Positions 26,478-38,700 of a stretch of 64,000 nt of DNA are shown one piece after another. Within the stretch, counting starts at the first letter, position 1, and each line of letters opens with the position of its first letter. Under the pieces are notes generated by a model that worked only from the letters and a program-made list of their open reading frames with translations, searched no databases and had not been told where the DNA came from. Made by a program: the position numbers and the translations under genes. The stretch comes from Chrysoperla carnea. Lineage: Eukaryota > Arthropoda > Insecta > Neuroptera > Chrysopidae. The stretch lies in contig NC_058339.1 of the NCBI RefSeq assembly GCF_905475395.1, positions 51,221,172 to 51,285,171 of the forward strand, given 5' to 3'.

Positions 26478-26847
26478 GGGTGTTTGCCGAAATAGATATC
26501 AGTATACTGGCCAATGATAATGATGCCATAAATTGACGCCATACTGATGATTCGTTTCGAAATACACTGGCCAGTGCCCAATTTTAATTGTAATGCATTT
26601 CAAAAAATGAAAGTGTTACCTTTTACGCCCAAATGTTGTGTAGATGTTGAAACGCAATTTAATAAAATTATTGTTTAATTATTATTCCACATACTCTACT
26701 GCACACACGCTCGGCTAAATATTTATCTGTCACACTGTTTCATCAGCACAATATGATGGCATAGCAGTACAATATGGCGCCTGATTCATGACGTCATTAA
26801 TACTGGTAAGTAATTAAGTATAGTAATGTATATTTCGGAAAACACCC
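26478..26847. mobile_element. MITE-like element with GGGTGTTT termini
   Basis: Left end GGGTGTTTGCCGAAATA and complement of the right end GGGTGTTTTCCGAAATA. Similarity continues inward to TAYTGGCCA/TTACCAGTATT-type blocks. A 3-bp ATA flanks both sides. About 370 bp with no open frame. GG-rich ends and a 3-bp duplication hint at PIF/Harbinger, but ATA is not the usual target. Confidence 0.5.
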
Positions 26848-26876
26848 ATAAAAATTGACATCAATAACGTCAGCTT

Positions 26877-27422
26877 TTTATACCATGTATATATGAAATA
26901 TACATAGTATATTAAGTTTAGTCCCAAGTTTGTAATGCTTAAAAATAATGATGCTAGGAAAAAAATTTTGTCATAGGTGTTCATAAAATCACCTAATTAG
27001 TCCATTTCCGGTTGTCCGTCCGTCCGTCTGTGGACACGATAACTCAAAAACAAAAAAAGATATCGAGCTGAAATTTTTACAGCGTACTCAGGACGTAAAA
27101 AGTGAGGTCGAGTTCGTAAATGAGCATCATAGGTCAATTGGGTCTTGAAAACCGTTAGAGATAGAACAAAAGTTTAAATAAAAAGTTTAAAAAAAATGTT
27201 CCTTATCAAAAATTAAACAACTTTTGTTTGAAACATTTTTTCGTAAACATCACTGTTTACTCGTGAGGGCGCCAATTAGGCGGAAATTTTATAATATGTA
27301 CTATACTTGATTATCAGTTATGTATGTGTCACATGTTTGTATGTGTAATGTGATAAAGAAATCAACACTGACTATGCATGGTATTTCAACAATTAACTCA
27401 GTCAATTGTTTGTTTTCACTTG
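26877..27422 (+). repeat. Dispersed repeat (family A, copy 1)
   Basis: Begins ATACCATGTATATATGAAAT, contains TCCGTCCGTCCGTCTGTG and a CAGGACGTAAAAAGTGAGGT block, and ends in CAATTAACTCAGTCAATTG followed by TTTGTTTTCACTTGT. Both ends recur at 55776-56110, and the head recurs inverted at 58838-58957. Non-coding. Confidence 0.6.
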
Positions 27423-27543
27423 TCTTTTGCTTTTAGCCGCGTTGAAATATCTTCTTTTCTATCACCGTAATTTATGACATAATCGATTTCACTTTTCACA
27501 AAGGTTATTTTTGAATCTGTCTTACTAAGGATAAAGTTATAAC

Positions 27544-28034
27544 TAACTAGCTGTGAACTACCCGCTTTGCTGGGCAACATCCCCACTTGCATCCCTCCCT
27601 CCACATTTCCTTGCGTTGGATAACAGTTTTGTAATGTACACGCCATGCTCTTTTATTTGATACCCCACTTAGGTATATTTGTAAATATTCGATAATTCCT
27701 TCCCACTTTCTCGCTACACCTTCCAACCTTCGAAGCTTAAAAGTAGATAAAAACAATAGATCTTTGAAGCTGGTTGTATATCGTGTCAATATTTGAGCTT
27801 CATCGATGCACAACTTTTTTATTTTTTGAAGCATATCCCTTTCAACCCCTATTTCAACCCCTTATTCTACTATAATATGGATGTATTATACATAAAAACC
27901 TTCCTCTTGAATCACTCTATCTATTAAAATAACCGCATCAAAATCCGTTGCGTAGTTTCAAAGATTTAAGCGTACATAGGGACATAGGGACAGAAAAATC
28001 GACTTTGTTTTATAATATGTATATATGTAGTGAT
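27544..28034 (+). repeat. Dispersed repeat (family C, copy 2)
   Basis: Longer copy of the repeat at 16062-16373, with the same CTAGCTGTGAACTACCCG head and CTTTGTTTTATAATATGT tail. Its middle carries open frames on the minus strand (27416-27834), which I read as repeat sequence and not as a gene. Confidence 0.65.
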
Positions 28035-30156
28035 TAAAATTCTAAAAAAAAAAAGAAAAAAACAAAAGTATATAATATATCTGTATCACTTTAATTGCAT
28101 ATTTAACATCAAATACAAAGGAAAATTATTACAGTGGCGTATTGTTGACAAAGAAAAATTATGTATAGTTACAAAAAAATAAATAAATATTAAAAAAATA
28201 TTGCGAAAAAACAATTATTATGTTTTATGTTCTTCATATTTGCGAATTTAAAAATCATTTATCCAAATTGTAAATATAATCTGTATCTGTGAATGAGTTT
28301 AGTTTCTAGTTAATTAGGGGCCCAGATATGAATAGAAACTGAAATTACCTTTTTATAAACAAAAAGAAAATTTATGTCAACAATGTTTTACGTTTAGGCA
28401 ATTATTTTATATATATGATTTAAAATTTATTTAATAAAAATAAATTATCTTTAATAGATGGATAATTTTACCAATAAATGCTTAATTTTTAATAAAAAAT
28501 GAAAATTTTCTACCACACAATAAATTTTTTTATTTTATAAAATATTAAAAAAAATTAATCAATTTACACGCTAGTATGGTAAATTTATTCTTACGTCAAA
28601 ATTAAAAAGATTAATCTAAGGTAAAAGTATGGAGGGGTGAATATTGAGCATATACCCCTTTTCAGATTCTTTCTGTAGGAAAATTACCAAACTAATTACA
28701 ACCTGTTGTGTATATGGAGCAACAAAATTAATTTTAAACATAATTTTCAAATTCAATTCTTGTTAATTTTCAAAGATTAACTCCTTAACTGAATATAGTT
28801 TCAAGCTTCACTTTGTGTAACATTTTTTAAAGAAAAAAGCAAAAATTATTACCTCGCGTATAATTTTATATAAATAGCATTCCTGTATACCTGGATGGTT
28901 GGTGTAGAAATTAAATTTTTAATGTTTGATAAATTACCTGAAACATGCATGTCCTACGACTTAATTGTTATAATAATAAAATAAAAAGTTGATGGAATTT
29001 TACGCAAAATAATTTTTGGTTTTTTCTTTATAAAAATTTCTTTAGCATAACTCCTTCCTTTAAAATTTATCGAGAAATTCCCCCCAACCGGTTTCTACAT
29101 CATAGCTTGAGTTAAAGATCATAGTTCATTATCTACTATCTTGTTTTAGTTTGGTGACTAAGTTATTTCTGAATTATTTCCATCTGTGATACTCCCGTTT
29201 ATAGAGAGAATAAAGTTGTCTATCTCATGAGGGTGGACGGACCAGAAGATAAAGCTTCCAAAGAATTTTAAATTTAATAAGTTAAGTAATACCCTCGTTG
29301 CCATTCTCAATTAGAGAGCAACACTTGTCTACGCTAATGATTGTTAATTGATCAAAAATGGAAGATAAGAATAATACAACGTTACTCTTCTGATAAACGA
29401 GAAAATAAGTAATAATAAATGAATTGATTAATAGTTCGTCAGTTCAAATAAAGAATATTCGAATGTCTTGAAATAAGCTCAACCAGTATCGCAGTTGTAA
29501 ATATCATCCGATTACGTTCGGCATGTTTAATTAAACTCGTTAATATTAAGATATTTCATCAAAGAAGAATAGGGAGTCGCTATTATTTAAAGCAATAACA
29601 TCTAGCCAAGACACGGTAAGAAATCACTCAAACTTAATTAATGAATGTTTATGAATTCTACTTATGCTCCCCGAAGATTCTGCCATCTAATTCATATCTG
29701 GCAGTACTTATATTCGAGGAACAAGATCCATTGTCATTAGAAAAATTCACAACCATCAATTAATACCAATTAAAATCAAGTGTTTCTTGCTTAAAAAGGT
29801 AACTTTGATTATAAAATTAATCTTTGGAGGTAACTGAGATAATAATTGATAAAATTAATTTTATGATTTTATAAATTCAAATTTATCGTGTGATATAATT
29901 ATTTTTGAACAATTATATACAAAAAAAAAAGGAAATGACTAATAACATTAGAAAAAATATCAAATCTTAAAACACGAAAAATATTTATGAAAAAATAAAA
30001 AAAATTATATATATATAAACATAGTACAATTTCAATAATGCTGCTACAACACAGGTGGTGTAACAATGTAACGAACGGTGTTAGTATTTATAATAATAAT
30101 GTAATAAATTTGAAGAAGTTGTCACACAGCAAAATGTGATATTGTAACGAGAAGTG
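28035..30156. other. Intergenic DNA upstream of Hrs and downstream of Vps4
   Basis: AT-rich; a slightly less AT-rich part at 29100-29760 has no open frame of note. No gene seen. Confidence 0.5.
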
Positions 30157-33100
30157 CTAACCTTCTTGTCCAAAGTCTTCTTTAAATTTATCCAATTTTG
30201 CTAAATCTTCATCGTTTACTGTTGGTTTTGATGTTGCTATTGATTTTAACATATCGCTCTGTAAAAATAATAATTTATGGTTATTAAAGGAATTTTGTTT
30301 TTTGTTACTACTGGATAGGGGCAGTCCTTGCAAGTTTTAAGAGTGGTAGGAGATTTATTTTATTGTGACCATCCATATCCCAATATATAATGACTTTTCG
30401 TAATTGTTCATTAGCATCTTACTGCTTTGACAGATTGACGCCTTAAGCGCTAATAAAATAAACAAAATTGTTTTTAAGAAGCCGGTTATAACGACATTGA
30501 AGGTACCTTCAGATATGTTCGTTATATTCGATAGTATGTTTATACAGCGATTTGTATGGTTTATTTTTCTAGAATAAATATCTGCTGAGAGTAATGCCAC
30601 TATTTTTATTTCGAACACAGTCTCAACCGGGCCTTGTCTTTTAACTACCGAGCTCACAATTTCTTTTTTAGAAGGATACTTTTAAACAAGCTGGAAAAGT
30701 AAAGTTATTTCTTACAAAAAAATAACAGCTGTTATTTACAATAACTGCCTAGTGGTTAAGATTATTAGGTTCAAAGTAGAGTTAATACAGCTCAAAATTA
30801 AATGAATGTTTAAAATAATAAATGTAAGTCGTTATTGGCAGGGAGCATAGTAGGTGGAGGGGGCAGCTAAATCGACGCTTTGGGAATTTAGAGGGCAAAT
30901 GGAAAGAAAGACTGTGTTTTGATATTAATTTGTTTATACAGATAAAATTATCCAGTGAAGCGGCAAGTAACGCCAAGTTAAATTTTAAAAAGATAAATAA
31001 AACTTACCAAGGTCACAGGTGGTTCAAATAACTTATCTCCAGGTACATCCATCCAAGACATTTCAATAGCACCATCTTCACCAGGAGAACAAGGTGTTAA
31101 AAGATCATGTACAATAGTTGTTTTATCTACAGGTGATGGACCCGACACACGTTTAAAATGTGTTGCTGTTTGAACTTTACGTACTGGTTGCATAAGTGCA
31201 TCACGTACCACAATACTGATATCAGCCCCAGAATATCCATCGGTTTTCGCAGCAAGTGATCGAAAATCAGCTTCGGTAATTTGATGAGAGGTGTTTCCTA
31301 AATGTAATTTAAACATAAACTGTCTAGCTGGTTCATCTGGTAGCGGAATATAAATTCGTTTTTCAAAACGTCTTCGAATGGCAGAATCAAGTACCCATGG
31401 TATATTTGTGGCTCCCAATACTAAGATTCCATCGTTATCATTACCCACACCTTGCATTTGTACTAAAAATTCTGTTTTAATACGTCGTGCGGATTCCGAT
31501 TCATTATCGGAACGAGATGAGCATAGTGAATCTACTTCATCGATAAATATGATACTAGGTTTATGTTGTCTGGCAAGTTCAAATAAATTTTTTACCAACT
31601 TTTCGGATTCACCAAGCCATTTGGAAACCAGATCAGATGATGAAACGGAGAAAAATGTTGAGTTATTTGCTTCGGTTGCGACAGCTTTTGCTAAATATGA
31701 TTTACCAGTTCCTGGAGGCTAGATATTTATTTTGAAATTAGTAACAGTTGTTATATAAAGGACTTACAATTTTCTAAAGTTTTTTCTTTTTTGTATTTGA
31801 ATAAATTATGCCAGGGTCGAATTATGGCTTACAATTATATGCATAAAGCTCGGGTAATTTTGGGAATCTAAAACTTCTAAATCTATAAATAAATTGAAGG
31901 TAAATTTCGAAGAAACAAGGCATTTGCCCATAAGTAATTATCCCATAAACAAGTATAATATAAATCGAAAAGGATATACGGACATTATCGTGAGCTTCAC
32001 GTTAAGATGATTTGTAGTAGATAATTAGCGTGAACAGAATATTATCTAATTTTTTGAGGAAAAGCAATAGTTTTTCCATGTGGTTGCGTTCATTCACTGA
32101 TCCACGGGTTGGTCTTTAATGGGGTCCTTTAACCCTTTGATTACATCCATTCACTAAAGATCAGAAAATCTGAGAAAAGCTTAAAAAACTTACATAATAT
32201 TTTGTTTACGCTTATCATCTACTCCAAATTATGTTAACGTGAGACTAAAGCGACGTTTAACCGCATGATAACCAGCTACTTAATTTTTGGATTTTTACAT
32301 CACTTGATAACTTTTGTGCCAAATATGGGACATTCATTCTTCATTTAAAATGACGAAAAATCACAAACTAATGATATTTTATGCCCCATGTACGGGAAAT
32401 TTTGAAAACTATTAGTTTAAATTTATTTTTAAACTTTCAAATTATCGGATTGTTATAATATTAAACTCAAAATTTGAAAAAAAAAAAAACAAAATTTTTT
32501 CCATCAGTCAATTGTGTTCAACGGTTGCAAAATATTTTGTCCCATATTTGGGACAAAAGTTATGAGGTTAAATTCAATACTATTTTAGTCATCCGTAAGA
32601 AAAATCGTTTTAAAGCTTACTAAACATGTCTCTAAAAAGGGATAGTTTATGTTTCTTACTAAAATGCTTAATTCAAAAATATGTTACTAATTAAAATCCT
32701 TAATATTTCGATAGATCGTACTTACTCCAAATAGCAAAATTCCTTTCCAAGGTATTCGCTTGCCAGTAAATAAATGCGGAAACCGTATCGGTAAAATAAC
32801 AGCCTCTTTCAAAGCTTCTTTAGCACCTTCCAAACCAGCTACATCAGCCCATCGAACACTTGGTTTTTCCACAACGATTGCGCCTTCTAATTTACTTTGC
32901 AATTTTTTCTTCTCAGGATCATCTGAATCACTATCGCTATCACTTTTCTTGTCATCCCTAAATTTACAAAAAACATATTTAAAAAAATCATATTTCTAAT
33001 TATAAGAAGTTTTAATTTTAGAACGCAAATTATTGACAAAAACTTACTTAGATGAACTTTCGCCTTCCTTTACTGGCTTTCGTTTTCCTTTTTTCAAATA

Positions 33101-33381
33101 TTCCTTCAATTTTTCAGCACGATCTAAGTATTGCATACATTTCGCACGAATACTTTCTTTGGCTTTTTCACCCTGGGCTTCATCTGTAAGATAATAAATT
33201 TAGTTACTGCATGAAATTCTCTGTTAATAAAATAATTTTATTTACACTTAATCGCATGAAGAAAATATTCAACGCCGTGCTCGTAAAGTCGCAATGCTTC
33301 CTCATAATTTTTGTTACGATCTTCTTCAGTGGCTTTCGTTACTAATTCAATGGCTTTTTGTAAGGTATTTCCACCAGCCAT
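30157..33381 (-). CDS. Vps4: Vps4, AAA ATPase that disassembles ESCRT-III
   Basis: Vps4 pulls ESCRT-III subunits through its hexamer pore, ending vesicle budding and recycling the polymer. Coding exons: 33246-33381, 33048-33183, 32726-32957, 31008-31718, 30157-30258; phases agree, 438 aa (human VPS4B 444). Residues 1-80 are the MIT domain, the helical bundle that binds ESCRT-III tails. A charged linker follows ([11 protein letters not shown]). The AAA domain has Walker A GPPGTGKS (Lys about 174) split by intron 3, Walker [11 protein letters not shown] (Glu about 229), GATNIPW, and the arginine fingers in [13 protein letters not shown]. The end, [13 protein letters not shown], is the conserved C-terminal helix. 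All catalytic residues are intact. It lies 4.9 kb upstream of Hrs on the same strand and is divergent from the SELENOM gene. Confidence 0.97.
32303..32568. repeat. Inverted-repeat element in Vps4 intron 3
   Basis: Left arm 32305-32333 (TGATAACTTTTGTGCCAAAT, then ATGGGACAT) pairs with the complement of the right arm, 32536-32566 (TCATAACTTTTGTCCCAAAT, then ATGGGACAA). About 265 bp, AT-rich and non-coding, so likely a MITE. TTAA follows the right end (TTAAATTC), but no matching left flank is seen. Confidence 0.45.
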
Positions 33382-34776
33382 ATTCTTAAATTAAAAGGTT
33401 ATGATAGGTTATCATACAAATTTAACTGACTTATTAAACGATAACTATTAAATATTTTGAAATAAATATGTTTAAAAAAGATTGTTTTATTTTGAAAATT
33501 TAATTATTCAAAAAATACTGAATGTCAAAATTAAATGAGTCATGTGAAACTTACGATATATATTTAATACGTTTATGTAAAGATTTTAAAATAAATGTAT
33601 AGGCCTTAATTATTAAAATAATACATTAAATTATGGTAATATTAAATGAAAATTGTATTGAAATTATGAATTAAAATCCTTATTTTTTACTGTCATAACT
33701 GCATATTCCAATTTAGTTCTTTTAGCGTTATGACGTCATTTGAATTCGTAAGGTGTGTATTCTATTGGTTCAAGAACAGTAAAAGGATGTGTTCAGCTAG
33801 CATTCTTCTTGAATTTTTCTTAATAAGGACATGAATTTATCAGAAAGTTGTCCTATTATGTAGTGTTCTTGTCTTTAAAAATATCATTCACATGGTAAAT
33901 CAAGATTTATAAAAAAAGGAGCAAATAGTTGAAAAAAATTCTTTAGTTTTTTTTTCAATCCACACAATTTCTTCTGTTATATTCATGTGCTCTTTAAGTT
34001 TACATTATAGTACACATCTTTCCCCTGTAAATCTAGATACTAAAAAAAGGCTAGCCTATATTTAAAGTCCTGAAGTACTATGACACACTTGTATATCACA
34101 TCCAAAAAATATATTTATCTAGCCTTAATTAGGGTATTAAAATCTTATAATTTAATGCTATTGCCTTTCTCTTATTCTTGCTACAGAACTTATACCCTCT
34201 ATTACAGTTACAGAATCGATAATGATATCATTCTTACTGCTAATGTTTTCAATCAGCCCCTTGGAATTTCCTTAGAAGTTGATTGGGAAAAAAATGTTAT
34301 CGAACAAATATGTATTATCATATTAAAATGAACCTTCTTGTATTTTTAAAGTTAATAATGATTTACGACAATTTTCACTTTCCACTATCATCTCTTCCAA
34401 ATTCTGGATTACCTCCATCCCAACCCGTTCATTATGGTTTCGTAATGATTTAGTGACGTATCTCTCCACCCATAGAAAAACCTAATCGAAATATTTTTTC
34501 TGCAAGAATTACTTTTTAAGAACATTTATTTCTCTGAATATGTCTGAATTACTGTGAATAAATTCTTCATATAACTAACTCATAAAACAGTTATTTTATT
34601 TCTCTGAATAAGTCTGAATCTGAATTACTATTCTGGCAAAGTTCAAAGTCAAATTTCCTCTTTCTAGAAGTAAGTGTTATCTCAGAGAAATTTTCAGTGT
34701 TCTAAAGGAGTAATTTACACTTCTTGCAGAAAAAACATTTCCATCAGAGAAGAGTAATATGATTCAGCTAAAAACA

Positions 34777-34850
<74 letters not shown>

Positions 34851-35328
34851 TATGTACGCCAGGAATACCTTATCCTTGAGTATTTTAAATAGTCCTGCTT
34901 CCCTCCTTCAATCAATCATCGGGGTGCCAATTAATCACTTTATAAAAAACTATCGAAAAATGTCCAAAAAATCACTTTTTAATCATGTTTCATTTTTTAT
35001 ATTGACTAAACTCTGGTTTCATTTCAAACAAACTACATCTATCGTTTTTTTCGCTATGAAAAGTAAAAAAAGTTCTACTTTTAAAGAAAGAATTATTACC
35101 TTTATGCTAGTATCAGAATCCATTCTGATGTTAACCAGCCATTATACTTAATATTTTGGATGTACAACATAGACATGTACAATTATTTGACATCTAATTT
35201 TGACAACATCACTTCTGTTTATCCTTGGATATAAATCTTTTTGGTTTATCTTATCTCCACGGTTAGCTGCTTTTTAATATTTTGTTTAATTTTTATATTC
35301 AATTTCGTATGCTATTAAAATAAGGAAA
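33382..35328. promoter_or_regulatory. Divergent upstream region of Vps4 and SELENOM
   Basis: About 1.9 kb between two divergent start codons. A perfect TGACGTCA (CRE/ATF type) lies at 33731-33738, about 350 bp upstream of the Vps4 ATG, near a CTATTGGTT (CCAAT-like) string at about 33763. A donor-like GTAAGT on the minus strand near 33551 could end a Vps4 leader exon. No protein-coding segment was seen. Confidence 0.35.
34778..34847. repeat. (TA)n microsatellite
   Basis: About 70 bp of uninterrupted TA dinucleotides; the long Tyr-Ile run in an overlapping open frame is an artefact of this repeat. Confidence 0.95.
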
Positions 35329-35708
35329 ATGAAGACATTTTACAGTTTAATTGTGGTTTTCGCTTGTTTTTTATTAATTAAAGCCGATATTTCAGCTAGA
35401 ATTGAGGTTAGTAATTGTTTTATCAACTTATTTCTGCGAAATCTAATTTTTATTTTATTTTTTTTTAGTCATGCAGTGGGTGTAGTCTAAATCGATTACC
35501 AGACGTAAAAAAATTTATTTTTGAAGATGTTCCACATTATGAAAGTGTTGAATTCAAACATATTCAAGGAGCTAAACCGGAATTAGTTTTGTTAGATGAT
35601 GGTGAAAAAGAAATTGATCGAATTCCATTATCAAGTTTAAATCGTAAACAATGTAACGATTTGTTAGTAGAAAAAGGTTTTAAGAAAACCGCTTCTAAAG
35701 AATTATAA
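35329..35708 (+). CDS. SELENOM: Selenoprotein M homologue, cysteine form
   Basis: Exons 35329-35406 and 35469-35708 (62-nt intron, GTTAGT..TTTAG) give 105 aa. A signal peptide occupies residues 1 to about 23, with the core LIVVFACFLLI. The redox motif CSGC begins the second exon and stands where vertebrate SELENOM has CGGU, so Sec is replaced by Cys and no recoded UGA is needed. The following text matches the SELENOM thioredoxin-like fold closely: LNRLPDVKKF, DVPHYESVEFKHIQGAKPEL, VLLDD, ERIPLS-like DRIPLSSLN. The two-residue CxxC spacing separates it from SELENOF (CxU). The C-terminus is SKEL, a KDEL-like ending that could retain it in the ER. AATAAA lies at 35711-35716, so the 3' UTR is very short. 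Role by family: ER oxidoreductase linked to calcium and redox balance. Confidence 0.9.
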
Positions 35709-35716
35709 GTAATAAA

Positions 35717-38700
35717 ATGATAATCATTAATGTACGTATTTTATATATTATATAAGGAAATCGTTTGCTGTAAATAAATGCAATTTACGATAATAAAAAT
35801 AATTTCTTAAACATTCACATTTATTATTGACAATGTTAGCTTTGGCTTCCTTTTCTCCCTCTTTCAAAATTTCACTACTTCTAGTTCTAATCATACATAC
35901 TAAAATTTGCCCCCTCCCTTCATAGGAAACATTTGCATAGGACCATAATATCATAAGTTGCAGTTAAATCCATGCAGCAAATTTTTGTTTATATCCTATA
36001 AGGACAATGATATGTTTGCCAAAGCTATTATAATGAAAGTTCGGCGTGTTAAAACTTATTATCAAAAATCAATGTTTAAATTTTTGTGATAAAGTTCTTT
36101 TAAATAATGCCACCATGCCACCGAAAGATCTTTTTTGAGTATGCTGCGCTCTTCACCTCAAATACTGTGACGTGAAAATCCCCTCTATGAGGGCCTAAAT
36201 GTTCGACAACCACCGTGTATATGTGCTATTCATTATTTGAATTTAAAAGTATTCTGCTAACACTGACGAATAAGAGCAGCATAAAAAGATTTGCTTAACA
36301 AATTATGTTCCCGAGAGAGGGTTTATTTCCAATTTTTCTCAAAAACAATGTAATGTTTCATAAGAACTTGATTTCAATGATAAGATAATAATTTATTTAA
36401 TCATTCTTAGAGAAATCAAATCAATGAGTGTTTTTTAAATGTAAATAAAGCGACTATCATTTTTTAAATACTTGATCTAAAGCCACATTAACAGACACTA
36501 ACTAGTGACAATTTCTTTAAAAGCGTACAATAAAATTATTACTAGAAGAACAGACGGGTTTGCTTTGTATGTGGCTAGTCTGATTACTAAGTAATTGGGT
36601 GACGGTATTGTTGCCCTCGATGTTCTCTTGGATTCATTCTTTTAAATCTCTCAAGAAATCCTCTATGACTGTAGTCTTATGTTTTCTCTTATTTAAATTA
36701 GGTCAATAATTGTTAAGATAAATTTCGAAAAATTTTAATAAAACAAAGAATTTATTCAGCCAATAATTCAACAAAATAAATTTATACATTTTTATTAAAC
36801 ATACTATGAATATCTTGTTTCTGAATTCTACATAAGATTTTATTTAGGATCCATTAATATTTTTTCTTATAATACCACACTCAGTTCAAATTATAAAATA
36901 AAATAATGTCAATTCACCAAAAAAAAGAAAATAATTTCAAGGAATGTCTCTTACAACATATAATAAATAATCCAGTAAATAGGTATATGTAACCTTGTAA
37001 AAGGTTGGGGAAAGTTAATAATTGGTATACTTTTTAAGTCTTAAAAATTAATCAAAAAAAGATTTTGACCTTGAGTGCTTGTAGTTTGCTTGAAAAGTGA
37101 TGTATGTCAGAATTCATTGACCAGAAAGAAAAAGTTTTAGTCCAGGCTTCCATTGCAGTAACAAATACGTCATAAAACGCTTACCAATAAAAAAGCACAA
37201 GTGATAGTAAAACATAAGAAATACATATAATGAAGCTCGGCAGTCTAACGATTTATTATTTAAAAAAAATTGAATATAGCAAAAAACAAAACTTTTTTGT
37301 TACTTTTTTCATAAATTATAAAAAAAATTCAATAGTCTACCGATCATATTATATTCCTGTCATGTTTCCTATCATTTCTTTTGATTCTTAGGTGTTTTAT
37401 GACGTATACATATACAACCATTGTAGATTAGATTATTTCTGGAATAAAACATTTCGGCATTGGTTAAGCCAAGTGGTACATTGAAGCCTCAAAGTTGAAC
37501 ACTTAAAAGTTATACCAAAGTTTTATTCGACCATTTGCAAGATAAGACTTTTTTTTACTTGTGTTTTCTGGATTAAAATAAATTTGTAAATCAACTTTGA
37601 TAAAGTGTACAATAAATTTTTCTTAAAATTAATAAAAAGAGATTATTATTTATTTACATATAGATTTATAGGATTTATTTTAATATCTACAAGTTTCACT
37701 GTTACAAATTACTTAATAAGGATCATTTTAATATAAATTTAAAATTGCGCGGTGTGTAAAGCCTTAGGAGGCGAAAAAAACTTTTATAATAATAATTAAC
37801 AATTGCTATTTCATCAATAAAAAAAAATCTTATTTATTAAAAGACAACAAAATAAACAAAACCATTGAAATAATGACACTATAATAAAAACGAAATCGAA
37901 AATTTTATCATCCAACATTCATCTTAATCCGTTGAGGCAATTTTGAGATCAAATATTTGTTAAAAGTACCAGTTTTAGACTACTAGGATTCACATTATTA
38001 TAAAAAATGATCCCGTCCTTGCAACTTTTTACTAATTACCATTTGACTAGAAATTTTTATGAAAATTATTTCAACACAATAGCTTGTTGGACACATTACT
38101 AAGCCACTATTAAATAGAACTTTCTGTCGATGAAAAAAATGGGATGCTTTTTACCAAATCATAATTGGCATAAAATATTCAAAACTTGATAATTTATTAC
38201 TTTTACAACTGACGAATAAAACTTTATTTCCTGAACCAATCGATATTAAAATGACCCTGAATCAAATTAACAATGAAAATGACGATAAAGTTTGAAAGAC
38301 AAAATAAATATGGCCTTAAGTAGTTAGTACTGATGAATTTTTTTCGATTGTTAATTTGTTTAAATAATTTGTAAAATTTTTAAACTTTTTTCCATCTTAG
38401 TGATTATGTACATTATATTTTATATTTTTAAACGCCAATAGTTTTAATATCATTCGTTTTTACAAGTTATTAATAATCAGTACAATTAATAACAAGTTTA
38501 TATTAATAATAGGGTACTTGTTTTCAAAAAACAAAAATTAAATATTTATTCAAAAATAAAATTGAAAGATTGAACAACTTTTCACAAAAAATATAAGTTC
38601 ATTGCGCTTATTAATGCTAAAGGTATGTCAATTTCATGAAATAATCAAGCAACCGATTTTATTCGTGGAAATTTGAATTCAAATTATTAAAAAAAAAAAA

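Noticed and set aside
27416-27834. Two overlapping minus-strand open frames as a gene
   Set aside because: They lie inside repeat family C, whose second copy at 16.1 kb lacks the frames, and they show no family similarity.
29560-29612. Short exon-like piece before a GTAAGA donor
   Set aside because: No convincing acceptor and no adjoining exon in phase; one splice-like site alone is expected by chance.
31378-31722. 114-codon plus-strand open frame
   Set aside because: Antisense shadow of the Vps4 AAA domain.
34759-35151. 130-codon open frame starting in the TA repeat
   Set aside because: The first quarter is microsatellite Tyr-Ile repeat and the rest is AT-driven, with no known domain.
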